A stretch of DNA of 64,000 nt from Polaromonas sp. (lineage in GTDB: Bacteria; Pseudomonadota; Gammaproteobacteria; Burkholderiales; Burkholderiaceae_C), in assembly GCF_029945925.1 (NCBI RefSeq), contig NZ_JAQSDN010000033.1, positions 1-64,000 of the forward strand, read 5' to 3'. The translations under genes and the position numbers were made by a program. The notes under the pieces were generated by a model. That model did no database searches. It was not told the DNA's origin and was given only the letters and a program-made list of their open reading frames with translations. Shown here piece by piece: positions 34,646-42,844 of this stretch. Position 1 is the stretch's first letter; every line of letters begins with the position of its first letter.

Positions 34646-35706
34646 CCCACACGTCAAATCCTTCCCCCACCGTGCTGGAGGACCTGCCCTTTCCCGAAAG
34701 TTTCGCCGACGAGCAGGCGCTGGAGGACTACCTGGCCACGCCCTCGCGTGATCTGGTCCGGGATCTGGCGCGCCTCGATGGCGACCTGATGATTCTGGGT
34801 GTGGGCGGAAAAATGGGACCCACCCTGGCGCGCCTGGCACGCAATGCCATGCCCGGACGCCGTGTGATCGCCGTGGCCCGCTTCAGCGAGCCCGGCGTGC
34901 GCGAGATGCTGGAAAAACACGGCATCGACACCATCAGCTGCGACCTGCTGGACCGCGCCGCCGTGGCCGCCTTGCCGCAGTGCGCCAATGTGGTGTTCAT
35001 GGCCGGGCGAAAGTTCGGCGCCGACGCCAACAACCCGCTGACCTGGGCCATGAACGCCCATGTGCCGGCCCTGGTGGCCGAGACTTTCAAAACGGCGCGT
35101 ATCGTGGCTTTTTCCACCGCCTGCGTCTACCCCTTTGTGCCGGTCATCAGCCAGGGTTCCGCCGAAGACTCGTCCCTGAGTCCCCCCGGCGAATACGCCA
35201 ACTCCTGTGTCGGGCGGGAGCGCATGTTCGAATATTTTTCTCAGCTTCATGGCACGCCGGGCCGCCTGTTCCGCCTGAGCTACGCGATTGACCTGCGTTA
35301 TGGCGTGCTGGCGGATGTGGCCACCAAGGTGTGGCAGGGCGAGCAGATTGACGTGACCATGGGCCATGTCAACGTCATCTGGCAAGGCGACGCCAACGCG
35401 CAGGCCCTGCGCTGCCTGGCCGCCGCGACCGTGCCGACCTCGCCCCTGAACGTGAGCGGGCCCGAGACCACCTCCATCCGCTGGCTGGCGCAGGAGTTTG
35501 CGCGCCACTTCGGCAAGCCCGCCCACATCGTCGGCGAGGAAGCGCCCACCGCCTGGCTCATGAACACCGGGGAGGCCGAGCGCCTGTTCGGCTACCCGCG
35601 TGTATCGCTGTCGCGCCAGATCGGCTGGGTGGCGGACTGGATTTCCCGCGAACAGCGCCTGTACGGCAAACCGACCAAGTTCGAATCACGCGATGGCAAA
35701 TACTGA
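34642..35706 (+). CDS. NAD-dependent epimerase/dehydratase-family protein
   Basis: A 354-residue Rossmann protein. The nucleotide loop is [18 protein letters not shown] at about 49-65, then VIAVARFSE. The extended-SDR active-site area is [14 protein letters not shown] (154-167) and [16 protein letters not shown] (184-199). The usual YxxxK is Y185-A-N-S-C189, so the catalytic lysine is missing at its expected place; activity might use another residue or the protein might not be an oxidoreductase. A C-terminal part ([16 protein letters not shown]) resembles sugar epimerases of the NAD(P)-binding family. It overlaps both neighbours and so is translationally coupled in the operon. I do not recognise the specific function. 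Confidence 0.82.
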   Translation: MTHTSNPSPTVLEDLPFPESFADEQALEDYLATPSRDLVRDLARLDGDLMILGVGGKMGPTLARLARNAMPGRRVIAVARFSEPGVREMLEKHGIDTISCDLLDRAAVAALPQCANVVFMAGRKFGADANNPLTWAMNAHVPALVAETFKTARIVAFSTACVYPFVPVISQGSAEDSSLSPPGEYANSCVGRERMFEYFSQLHGTPGRLFRLSYAIDLRYGVLADVATKVWQGEQIDVTMGHVNVIWQGDANAQALRCLAAATVPTSPLNVSGPETTSIRWLAQEFARHFGKPAHIVGEEAPTAWLMNTGEAERLFGYPRVSLSRQIGWVADWISREQRLYGKPTKFESRDGKY

Positions 35707-36538
35707 CGCGGCCGTCGTTGTCGAAACGCTGGGGCCGCTGACACCCGCCGTGCAGGCCGGGCTGGACGCCCTGGTGCTGCAAAGCGGCTGGAACCAGACG
35801 CCGCAGGACTGGGCGATTTTTTCGCGCGAAGGCTCGGTCTGCGTCGTGCGCGATGCGCAGAGTCGCATCATTGCCAGTGGCGCGGTGTTGCCCCATGGCC
35901 CGCAAGTCGCCTGGATCAGCATGATCCTGGTGGCGCCCGATCTTCGCGGCCGGGGCCTGGGCCGCGCGGTGTTTTTGCACTGCCTGGCCCTGGTGAAAGC
36001 CGGCGGGCGCACCGCCTGCCTGGACGCCACACCCGACGGTCAGCGCATCTACAGCCAGTTCGGCTTTGCACCGGTGTACGGGTTGACACGCTGGCAGCGC
36101 GCAGCCCGGCCGCAGGCCGTGCCGGCCGCGCGCAGCCAACAGCTTCCCGACGCGCAGGCGCTCGCCGCGCTGGATGCGCAGGCGCTGGGCGCGCCACGCC
36201 ATGCACTGTTGGCGGATTTCCTGGCGCGGCCGGACGCTGCCTGTGTGCGCAGCAGTGAGGGTTTTGCCATCGTGCGCCGCGGGCGCATCGCGCACCAGAT
36301 CGGTCCCTTGCTGGCGCTCAATGAAGCCGGCGCCGCCGAACTGATGAAGCGTGCCGTGCAGGATCTGGCGGGCCCGGTTTTCATCGATGTGCCCGATGAA
36401 CGCGCCTTGCTGGCCCGCCAGCTTCACGACGCCGGCTTCACGCCGCAGCGCAGTTTCATGCGCATGGTGCTGGGCGACCAGCCGCTGCAGGGACAGACCC
36501 ATTTCATTCACGCGATTGCGGGTCCGGAATTCGGATAA
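35693..36538 (+). CDS. GNAT-family N-acetyltransferase
   Basis: About 281 residues from the ATG at 35693; the first 14 bases overlap the epimerase gene. The GNAT core in the N-terminal half has [27 protein letters not shown], where R-G-R-G-L-G binds acetyl-CoA, and [17 protein letters not shown] closes it. The C-terminal half (about 150-281, with [25 protein letters not shown] strands and [20 protein letters not shown]) looks like a second GNAT-like lobe, the layout of the acetyltransferase_18-type proteins. The substrate is probably an amine made or taken up by this operon. Confidence 0.85.
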   Translation: MANTDAAVVVETLGPLTPAVQAGLDALVLQSGWNQTPQDWAIFSREGSVCVVRDAQSRIIASGAVLPHGPQVAWISMILVAPDLRGRGLGRAVFLHCLALVKAGGRTACLDATPDGQRIYSQFGFAPVYGLTRWQRAARPQAVPAARSQQLPDAQALAALDAQALGAPRHALLADFLARPDAACVRSSEGFAIVRRGRIAHQIGPLLALNEAGAAELMKRAVQDLAGPVFIDVPDERALLARQLHDAGFTPQRSFMRMVLGDQPLQGQTHFIHAIAGPEFG

Positions 36539-36567
36539 GCCGCTGCACCACAGACACAGGAGTTCCC

Positions 36568-37635
36568 ATGCCCTTGAAACGATCCGACCTGCCTGAAGAC
36601 GTGCTGGCGCTGCTGGCGCAAGGCACGGTGATTCCCGCGCATCCGCTGGCACTCGATGCCGGGCGCCAGTTCGATCGCCGGCGCCAGCGCGCGCTGACGC
36701 GTTATTACGTGGATGCCGGCGCCGGCGGCCTCGCCGTGGGCGTCCACACCACGCAGTTCAGCATTCGCGAGCGTGGCCTGTACGAGCCGGTGTTGCGCGC
36801 CGCCATGGAAGACCGGCTGGCCTGGTCCAGCCGTGCCATGGTCATGGTGGCCGGCCTGTGCGGCAGCACGGCCCAGGCGCGCACCGAGGCGCAAACCGCG
36901 GTGGGGCTGGGTTACCACGCCGGGCTGCTGAGCCTGGCGGCGCTGGCCCATTCTTCCGAGGACGAGCTGATTGCGCACTGCGAAGCCGTGGCGCAGGAGA
37001 TACCACTGATTGGTTTTTACCTGCAGACGGTGGTGGGCGGGCCGGTGTTGTCCAGCGATTTCTGGCGCCGTTTTGCCCTGATCCCGAACGCCCTGGCCAT
37101 CAAGGTCGCTCCCTTCAACCGCTACCGCAGCATCGACGTGGTGCGCGGCTTGGTCGATGCACGTGCCGAGGAGCGCGTTTTCCTCTACACCGGCAACGAT
37201 GACCATATCGTGCTCGACCTGGCCCTGCCGTTTGCCGCCATGCGCGACGGCCAGCCTGTGACCGTGCGTTTTCGCGGCGGCTTGCTGGGCCACTGGTCGG
37301 TGTGGACGGCCAGCGCCGTCAGCCAGCTGGCACAGATCAAGGCCGAACTGGCGGCCAACGGCGGCGTGTTGAGTCCGCAACTGCTGGCGCTCGATTCGCG
37401 CGTGACTGACTGCAACAGCGCCTTCTTCGACGTGGCCAACAACTTCCATGGCTGTATTGCCGGGTGCCACGAGGTGTTGCGGCGCCAGGGCCTGCTTGAA
37501 GGCATCTGGTGCCTGGACCCGGCCGAAGGCTTGGGCCCGGGCCAGGCCGGTGAGATCGATCGCGTCTACCAGGCCCATGGCGACCTTGGCGACGACGCCT
37601 TTGTGCGCGGGAACCTGCAGCGGTGGTTGGCATGA
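36568..37635 (+). CDS. Dihydrodipicolinate synthase (DapA)-family protein
   Basis: A 355-residue TIM-barrel protein of the DapA/N-acetylneuraminate lyase superfamily. Visible family points: RYYVDAGAGGLAVGVHTTQFSI, the tyrosine strand LIGFYLQTVVGG (Y151) and the Schiff-base lysine K179 in NALAIKVAPFNRYRS. These enzymes split or join pyruvate or related keto acids with an aldehyde. This long branch is uncharacterised to my knowledge. AGGAG lies eight bases before the ATG. The stop overlaps the start of the ATPase (ATGA). Together with the epimerase and GNAT it probably breaks down the imported compound. Confidence 0.85.
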   Translation: MPLKRSDLPEDVLALLAQGTVIPAHPLALDAGRQFDRRRQRALTRYYVDAGAGGLAVGVHTTQFSIRERGLYEPVLRAAMEDRLAWSSRAMVMVAGLCGSTAQARTEAQTAVGLGYHAGLLSLAALAHSSEDELIAHCEAVAQEIPLIGFYLQTVVGGPVLSSDFWRRFALIPNALAIKVAPFNRYRSIDVVRGLVDARAEERVFLYTGNDDHIVLDLALPFAAMRDGQPVTVRFRGGLLGHWSVWTASAVSQLAQIKAELAANGGVLSPQLLALDSRVTDCNSAFFDVANNFHGCIAGCHEVLRRQGLLEGIWCLDPAEGLGPGQAGEIDRVYQAHGDLGDDAFVRGNLQRWLA

Positions 37636-38426
37636 GCGCGGCTTCCAGCCTTCCTGTGCGGGGTGAGGCCCTGATCAGCATGAACCAGTTGCGCAAGGTC
37701 TACCGCAAGGGCGCGCAGGAGTTCCTCGCGATCTCCGACGTCACCCTGGACATCCACGAAGGCGACATGGTGTCGCTGGTCGGTCCCTCGGGCTGCGGCA
37801 AGTCCACGCTGCTGAAGATACTCGCCGGCCTGCATGGCCACGACGGCGGCACCCTGCAGATAGGCGGCCCCGGCGGCGCGGCCTTCAACCCGGGGCGCGA
37901 CGTGGGCATGGTGTTCCAGCAGCCGCTGCTGCTGAAGTGGCGCAACATCCTGGACAACGTGTTGCTGCCCGCCGACATCCTCGGGCTGCCGCGCAAGGCG
38001 GCGGTGGAACGTGCGCACGGGCTGCTCGAGATGGTGGGCCTGACCGGTTTTGCCGACAAGCACCCGTACGAGCTGTCGGGTGGCATGCAGCAGCGCGCCT
38101 CCATCGCCAGGGCCTTGATTCACGACCCCAAGCTGGTGCTGATGGACGAGCCCTTCGGCGCCCTGGATGCGCTGACCCGCGAAAAAATGAATCTGGAGAT
38201 GCTGCGCATCTGGGAGCAAAGCCGCAAGACCTTTGTGGTGGTGACCCACAGCATCCAGGAGGCGGTGTTTCTCGGTTCGCACTGCGCGGTGTTGACCGCT
38301 GGACCTGCGCGCATGGCCGACTTTTTTGCCATCGACCTGCCCGAGCCGCGCAAGCTGCACCTCAAGACGACGCCCGCCTTTGGCGCCTACGTGACGCGGA
38401 TTTACGACCTGCTGGGTGTGGAATAA
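37632..38426 (+). CDS. ABC transporter ATP-binding protein, SsuB/TauB type
   Basis: About 264 residues. Walker A VGPSGCGKSTLLKILAGL, Q-loop MVFQQPLLLKW, signature LSGGMQQRASIARALI, Walker B LVLMDEPFGALDALTR and the switch histidine in VVTHSIQEAVFLG. The ATG at 37632 (overlapping the DapA-like stop) is preferred to an upstream one. It is the last gene of the operon; energises the permease at 33833. The DNA after it contains a GCAGCTAT repeat in reverse orientation. Confidence 0.95.
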   Translation: MSAASSLPVRGEALISMNQLRKVYRKGAQEFLAISDVTLDIHEGDMVSLVGPSGCGKSTLLKILAGLHGHDGGTLQIGGPGGAAFNPGRDVGMVFQQPLLLKWRNILDNVLLPADILGLPRKAAVERAHGLLEMVGLTGFADKHPYELSGGMQQRASIARALIHDPKLVLMDEPFGALDALTREKMNLEMLRIWEQSRKTFVVVTHSIQEAVFLGSHCAVLTAGPARMADFFAIDLPEPRKLHLKTTPAFGAYVTRIYDLLGVE

Positions 38427-38465
38427 AACGGCACCGCGGCCGCCTGGCCGCCGCCCCGGGCGCCG

Positions 38466-38521
38466 ATTGCTACAAAATCAGTAGCATGCGGCGCAATTCG
38501 TGTAAGGGTTACAGCCATTTT
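38466..38521 (-). repeat. Dispersed GCAGCTAT repeat, copy 7 (reverse)
   Basis: On the minus strand: AAAATGGCTGTAACCCTTAC, then GCGCCGCATGCTACTG and TTTTGTAGCAAT, ending in the hairpin GCTAC-N7-GTAGC. It lies between the convergent ABC ATPase and amidotransferase genes. Confidence 0.65.
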
Positions 38522-38563
38522 GTATGAAATTCGGGCCTCAGCCCTGCTGCACGGGCCGGTCCA

Positions 38564-39397
38564 TCATGCCGGCGTCGTGGGCCTTGCTTTCGCCTCTGTC
38601 ACCGCAGACAGAAAATCCTCCAGCACCGCCGCATCGTCAATCGTGTCCGAACCCGGCTGGTGAAACTCGGGGTGCCACTGCAGCGCCGCGATGTAGCTTT
38701 TCGACGGATCCTTGCGGCGTATGGCTTCCACCATGCCGTCGGGCACGCTGAAGGCTTCGGCCACGAACTCGGGCGCCAGGTCCTTGATGCCCTGGTGGTG
38801 AATGCTGTTGACACGGGCGCGTTCCACGCCGGGGTACAGGCGCGACAGCTGCGTGCCCTGCACGATCTCCACGCTGTGGAAGTTCTGGTCGTAGACCACC
38901 GCATCGCGATGCAGAAAGGACTCGGGTACCTGGGTGGCGATGTCCTGGTACAGCGTGCCGCCGAAGGCCACGTTAAGCAGCTGCAGGCCGCGGCAGATGC
39001 CGAAGACCGGCTTGCCGGCTTTTTCGAAAGAGGCCACCATGGCCTTGTCGTAGTCGTCGCGCACGCGGTCGCCGGACCAGCGTTCTTCGAGCGGCTCTTC
39101 GCCGTAGCTGCCGGGCCAGACATCGGCGCCGCCGTGCAGCACCAGGCCGTCGAGCCACTGGGCGTAGTCGTCAAAACCCGCATCGCCGCGCTGGGTGGCG
39201 CCGGTCGGGCAGGGCACCATGACCACCATCGCGCCCGAGGACATGATCCAGTGGGCGACCGTCTGCTCGACGTACTGCAGCGTTTTGCCGGTGAACAGCG
39301 AGCGCGTCGGGTCGGCGTGGGAAAAGCAGGCCGACAGGCCGATCTTGAGTCTGGAGCGCATGTGGCGCTGGCTGTTCATGGTTGTTGTTTTGCGCAT
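38564..39397 (-). CDS. Class I glutamine amidotransferase-like protein (PuuD/peptidase C26 type)
   Basis: About 277 residues from the ATG at 39397 (an ATG at 39379 is also possible; no clear RBS for either). The catalytic cysteine is in KPVFGICRGLQLLNVAFGGTLYQD and the histidine-glutamate pair in YIAALQWHPEFHQP. The opening KIGLSACFSHADPTRSLFTGK and GLVLHGGADVWPGSYGE are typical of gamma-glutamyl hydrolases that act on gamma-glutamyl-GABA or other glutamyl amides. It could act on gamma-glutamylated amines. It lies downstream of the sensor kinase gene on the same strand, with about 60 bases between, but no functional tie is evident. Confidence 0.88.
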   Translation of the reverse strand: MRKTTTMNSQRHMRSRLKIGLSACFSHADPTRSLFTGKTLQYVEQTVAHWIMSSGAMVVMVPCPTGATQRGDAGFDDYAQWLDGLVLHGGADVWPGSYGEEPLEERWSGDRVRDDYDKAMVASFEKAGKPVFGICRGLQLLNVAFGGTLYQDIATQVPESFLHRDAVVYDQNFHSVEIVQGTQLSRLYPGVERARVNSIHHQGIKDLAPEFVAEAFSVPDGMVEAIRRKDPSKSYIAALQWHPEFHQPGSDTIDDAAVLEDFLSAVTEAKARPTTPA

Positions 39398-39458
39398 CGC
39401 GGATCCAGTGGCAGGTCGTCGGTTCGGGGCAGTGCCCAGTGTAGTGACGTGCCGGCAT

Positions 39459-40901
39459 TTATTCCTGCGGCAGGTCGGCAAACCCCATGAACCGAACGGT
39501 GATGCGTGTCCCCGGGGGCGTGTGGCCAGGCATGGCGTCATCGACCGCGACAGTGGCGCCATGCTGTTTGGCAATTTCCTCCACGATGGCCAGCCCCAGC
39601 CCCGAGCCGTCGACATTGGTGCCGAGCGCGCGGTAAAACGGCTGCAGCACCAGCTCGCGCTCGGCGGCCGGGATGCCCGGGCCCGAGTCCTCGACCTGCA
39701 GCACCACCACGCCGCTGAAGCGGTCGGTCAGCAGGCGCACCGTGACCTGTCCGCCCTCGGGTGTGTAGTTGAGCGCGTTGTCCAGCAGGTTGCGCACCAG
39801 CTCCTTGAGCAGCGTGGGGTTGGCTTCCAGCATGTTGGCCGCCTCGCCGGCCGGCGGGCCTTCGTAGCCGAGGTCGATGCGTTTTTCCAGCGCCCGCGGC
39901 AGCGAGTCCTGGATGGCCTCGGCCAGGATGTGCACCAGGTCCAGCCGCTGCTTGGCCAGGCTGCGGCCGGTGGTTTCAGCGCGGGCCAGGGCCAGCAACT
40001 GGTTGACGGTGTGGGTGGCACGAATGCTGGCGCGGCCGATCTGCTTGAGCGACTTTTTCAGTTCGTCGGCGTCGGTCTCGCGCTGCGCCAGGTCGGCCTG
40101 CATGCGCAGTCCGGCCAGCGGCGTCTTGAGCTGGTGGGCGGCGTCGGCCAGAAAGCGCTTTTGCGTGGTCAGCAGCACCTTGAGCCGGCCCAGCAGGTCG
40201 TTGATGGACGACACCAGGGGCGCGACTTCTTCGGGCACGATGCTTTCGTCGAGCGGGCTCATGTCGTCGGACTTGCGTGCGCGTATGCGTTTTTCCAGCT
40301 GGTCCAGCGGCTTGATGCCGCGCACCAGCGCCAGCCAGACCAGCAGCACGGCCAGTGGCAGCGTGACAAACTGCGGCACCATCACGCCCTTGACGATTTC
40401 GGTGGCCAGCGTCTTGCGTTTTTCCAGTGTCTCGGCCACCTGCACCAGGATCGGGTGGCCGCCCGGGACATCGACCTTGATCCAGGTGTAGGCCACACGC
40501 ACGTCCTGCCCCTGCATGATGTCCTCGCGCAGCCGTACTTCGCCGTCAAAGGTCATCTCCTCGTCCGTCGGCAGGGGCAGGTCGTGTTCGCCGCTGATGT
40601 ATTCGCCGCGTGCGCCCAGCACCTGGTAGAACACCAGGTCGGTGTCGTCGGCACGCAGGATCTCGCGCGCCGGTCCGGTCAGGTTGAACTGTACCTGCTT
40701 GTTTTTGACGACGATCAGTTTGCTCAGCGCCTGCACGTTGTACTCGAGCGCGCGGTCAAACGGCTTGCCGGCAATGTTCTGCGCCACCAGCCAGGTCAGC
40801 GCCAGGCTGATCGGCCACAGCAGCAGCAGCGGCGTGAGCATCCAGTCGAGGATCTCGCCGAACAGGCTGCGGCGTTCACGCTGGAAGAGTCTTAACGCCA
40901 T
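39459..40901 (-). CDS. Sensor histidine kinase, TctE-like
   Basis: About 480 residues from the ATG at 40901. Two membrane segments (about 20-42 and 170-195) flank a periplasmic sensor of the 2CSK type; then HAMP-like linker, a HisKA domain with the phospho-histidine in LADAAHQLKTPLAGLRMQADLA, and HATPase_c with LVRNLLDNALNYTPEGG, VEDSGPGIPAAERE and GSGLGLAIVEEIAKQHG. TctE-type kinases sense citrate or tricarboxylates. The frame is open to 41027, but those 42 extra residues are the translation of a repeat element and are rejected as start. Pairs with the response regulator at 41144, from which it is separated by that repeat. Confidence 0.92.
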   Translation of the reverse strand: MALRLFQRERRSLFGEILDWMLTPLLLLWPISLALTWLVAQNIAGKPFDRALEYNVQALSKLIVVKNKQVQFNLTGPAREILRADDTDLVFYQVLGARGEYISGEHDLPLPTDEEMTFDGEVRLREDIMQGQDVRVAYTWIKVDVPGGHPILVQVAETLEKRKTLATEIVKGVMVPQFVTLPLAVLLVWLALVRGIKPLDQLEKRIRARKSDDMSPLDESIVPEEVAPLVSSINDLLGRLKVLLTTQKRFLADAAHQLKTPLAGLRMQADLAQRETDADELKKSLKQIGRASIRATHTVNQLLALARAETTGRSLAKQRLDLVHILAEAIQDSLPRALEKRIDLGYEGPPAGEAANMLEANPTLLKELVRNLLDNALNYTPEGGQVTVRLLTDRFSGVVVLQVEDSGPGIPAAERELVLQPFYRALGTNVDGSGLGLAIVEEIAKQHGATVAVDDAMPGHTPPGTRITVRFMGFADLPQE

Positions 40902-40911
40902 AAAGGTGTTG

Positions 40912-41141
40912 GCCCCCACGCTCCCCACTGCGTGTGGTTCGCTGCACCTTGCAGGCCGCCGCTCGCCAGAGGCTTCGCTTCTGATACCTGTCCAAACCTG
41001 CTCAAGCAGGTTCGGAGCCGCAGGCACCAGCCCCGAGGGGGCGCTGCGCCTGCGGCCCGGCGGAGCCGGTTCCGCGGCCCCTGCTGGTAAAGGCGGGGAC
41101 CAGCCACGGAGCTACACGCAGTGAGCGAGCGTGGAGGCTCC
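40912..41141. repeat. 230-bp element with terminal inverted repeats between response regulator and sensor genes
   Basis: The left end GCCCCCACGCTCCCCACTGC and the right end, read in reverse, GCCTCCACGCTCGCTCACTG match with few differences over about 34 bases (GTGTGGTTCGCTG against GTGTAGCTCCGTG). The inside contains further hairpins (CCTGCTCAAGCAGG, GGCCCGGCGGAGCC). The right end starts two bases after the response regulator stop. No coding capacity. A second, truncated copy lies inverted at 41988-42176 and a deleted version at 21069. Looks like a MITE-like or transcription-terminating repeat. Confidence 0.75.
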
Positions 41142-41143
41142 AT

Positions 41144-41818
41144 CTAGCCTGGGATCTTCTCTAGGCAGTAGCCCAAGCCGCGCACCGTGGCAATCCGTAC
41201 CGGGCCCTTTTCGATTTTCTTGCGCAGCCGGTGGATGTAGACCTCGATCGCATTGTTGCTGACCTCCTCGCCCCATTCGCACAGGCGCTCGACCAGCTGG
41301 TCCTTGCTGACCAGGCGGCCGGCGCGTTGCAGCAGCACTTCCAGCAGGCCGAGTTCGCGCGCCGACAGCTCCACCATCTGGCCGTCGATGGTGGCCACGC
41401 GTCCGGCCTGGTCGTACACCAGCGGACCGTGCTTGATGGTGCTGCTGGCGCCGCCCATGCCGCGCCGGATCAGCGCGCGCACCCGTGCTTCGAGCTCCTG
41501 CAGCGAGAACGGCTTGGCCATGTAGTCGTCGGCGCCGTAGTCCAGGCCCTTGACGCGTTCCTCGACGCTGTCGGCGGCGGTGAGGATCAGCACCGGCATG
41601 GCCGAGCCGCGTGCGCGCAGGCGCTTGAGCACTTCCAGTCCGTGCATGCGCGGCAGACCCAGGTCCAGGATCAAGAGGTCGAACTCGGTGTTGGTCATCA
41701 GCGCGGCATCGGCTTCGGTGCCGCTGGCCACGTGGTCGGCCGCCGCGCCGGAAGCCCGCAGCGTACGCAGCAAACCGTCGGCCAGCACCTGGTCATCTTC
41801 GGCAATCAAAATACGCAT
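41144..41818 (-). CDS. OmpR/PhoB-family response regulator, TctD-like
   Basis: A 224-residue regulator. Receiver domain 1-115 with acidic pair in RILIAEDDQVLADGL, phospho-acceptor D51 in FDLLILDLGLPRMHGLEVLK, T in LILTAADS and K in GADDYMAKPFSLQELEARV. The C-terminal winged helix (about 130-222) has MVELSARELGLLEVLLQRAGRLVSKDQLVERL and NAIEVYIHRLRKKIE. It is cotranscribed ahead of the TctE-like sensor (39459), with the repeat element 40912-41141 between them. Likely controls uptake of a carboxylate; Bug-receptor or tricarboxylate genes would be targets, but none is adjacent. Confidence 0.94.
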   Translation of the reverse strand: MRILIAEDDQVLADGLLRTLRASGAAADHVASGTEADAALMTNTEFDLLILDLGLPRMHGLEVLKRLRARGSAMPVLILTAADSVEERVKGLDYGADDYMAKPFSLQELEARVRALIRRGMGGASSTIKHGPLVYDQAGRVATIDGQMVELSARELGLLEVLLQRAGRLVSKDQLVERLCEWGEEVSNNAIEVYIHRLRKKIEKGPVRIATVRGLGYCLEKIPG

Positions 41819-42177
41819 GCTTGTCTCCTGAGGGGTCCCTGGCGCGGTCCGGCGGAACGTTCAGGGTGAACGGCTCTTCGGCTTGTTTCGCAAATTCTAG
41901 GCTTTTATCCCCACGGATAGCTGACTGCACCAGCCCCTCCCCGCTTTTCATTGCGTGCAGGTCGCAATGCAAATGCCATTCTTCCGTCTGCCCAAGCAGG
42001 GGTCCCGGGTCCGGCTTTGCCGGCCCGCAGGCGCAGCGGCCCCCTCGGGACTGGTGCCTGCGGCTCCGAACCTGCTTGGGCAGGTTTGGACAGGTATCAG
42101 AAGCGAAGCCTCTGGCGAGCGGCAGCCAGCAAGGTGCAGAGAGCGACACGCAGTGCGCGAACGTGGGGGCTCTATTT
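41819..42177. other. Intergenic region between MarR and TctD-like genes
   Basis: The right half is the repeat copy at 41988-42176. The left half, 41819-41987, should contain the promoter of the response regulator operon (minus strand); I see no clear consensus and no gene. Confidence 0.55.
41988..42176 (-). repeat. Truncated inverted copy of the GCCCCCACG element
   Basis: Read on the minus strand it begins GCCCCCACGTTCGCGCACTG and follows the element at 40912-41141 closely (CCAGAGGCTTCGCTTCTGAT, ACCTGTCCAAACCTGC, GGTTCGGAGCCGCAGGCACC, CCCGAGGGGGC). It loses similarity after CCCCTGCT and lacks the second terminal repeat. It begins a few bases after the MarR stop, the same position relative to a gene end as the other copy. 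The two copies are in opposite orientation to each other... in the sense that both read away from a gene's stop on the same (minus) strand. Confidence 0.7.
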
Positions 42178-42678
42178 CTAGCCGGCATAGGCTTCCAGCC
42201 CCAGCGCCACCACGGTGGCCACGTCGGTGCCCACGGCTTGACGGAACTCGGCTTCGGCCTGCGCCACCGCGTCGCGAAAGGCCTGCAGCCAGAGCAGGCC
42301 GGCGGCGGTGAACACCACGGTGCGGGCGCGTTTGTCGTGCGGGTCGGGTTCGCGTAGGACCAGTCCCCAGGCCTCGCACTGGTCCACCAGGTCGCCCATG
42401 GCCTGTTTGCTCATGCCGGCGCTGTGCGCCAGGTCGGTCAGGCGCGAACCGCCGACCGCCAGATGCCGTGTGATGTGGATGTGCGCCGCGCCCACCTGCG
42501 CGCGCGCGGCCAGATTCGACAGCGCCAGCGGCACGTCCACGTTGCGCGCCATCAGTACCAGCACCCGTTCGTCGAAGCGCAGCAGGGCGTGGCCCAGCAG
42601 CCGGCCCAGGTGGGTGAGGCGCCAGTTTTCCTCGTCAGCAGGCGGGTGGCCGGGGATGGAAACAAGGCTGGAATCCAT
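42178..42678 (-). CDS. MarR-family transcriptional regulator
   Basis: A 166-residue winged-helix regulator: ALSNLAARAQVGAAHIHITRHLAVGGSRLTDLAHSAGMSKQAMGDLVDQCEAWGLVLREPDPHDKRARTVVFTAAGLLWL covers the DNA-binding domain, with recognition helix MSKQAMGDLVD and wing DPHDKRARTV. The longer first part and final helix (DAVAQAEAEFRQAVG) make the dimer. The promoter faces recA, 166 bases away; a link to SOS or recA is not implied. Ligand and targets unknown. Confidence 0.88.
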   Translation of the reverse strand: MDSSLVSIPGHPPADEENWRLTHLGRLLGHALLRFDERVLVLMARNVDVPLALSNLAARAQVGAAHIHITRHLAVGGSRLTDLAHSAGMSKQAMGDLVDQCEAWGLVLREPDPHDKRARTVVFTAAGLLWLQAFRDAVAQAEAEFRQAVGTDVATVVALGLEAYAG

Positions 42679-42756
42679 GCCGGAATGATAGATCCAATTG
42701 ATCAGGCAAACTGACTAAATATAGGGTTTACTTATTTATATAGCGGCCATAAAGTA

Positions 42757-42772
42757 CTGGTCATGCATCCAG
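42757..42772 (+). promoter_or_regulatory. Candidate LexA (SOS) box of recA
   Basis: CTGGTCATGCATCCAG is a perfect 16-base palindrome of the form CTG-N10-CAG, differing from the classical CTGT-N8-ACAG only in the fourth base of each half. It lies 73 bases before the recA start, in an otherwise AT-rich promoter region (42715-42755). Confidence 0.6.
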
Positions 42773-42844
42773 CGCTGTGATTAAAAGCAGAGCCGGAACC
42801 CGAAGCCACAGTTTCCCCCTCACTGACCCTCAAGGAGTTTTTCC

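Noticed and set aside
40902..41027. 42-residue N-terminal extension of the sensor kinase
   Set aside because: It is the translation of the TIR-bounded repeat; family similarity begins at the ATG at 40901.
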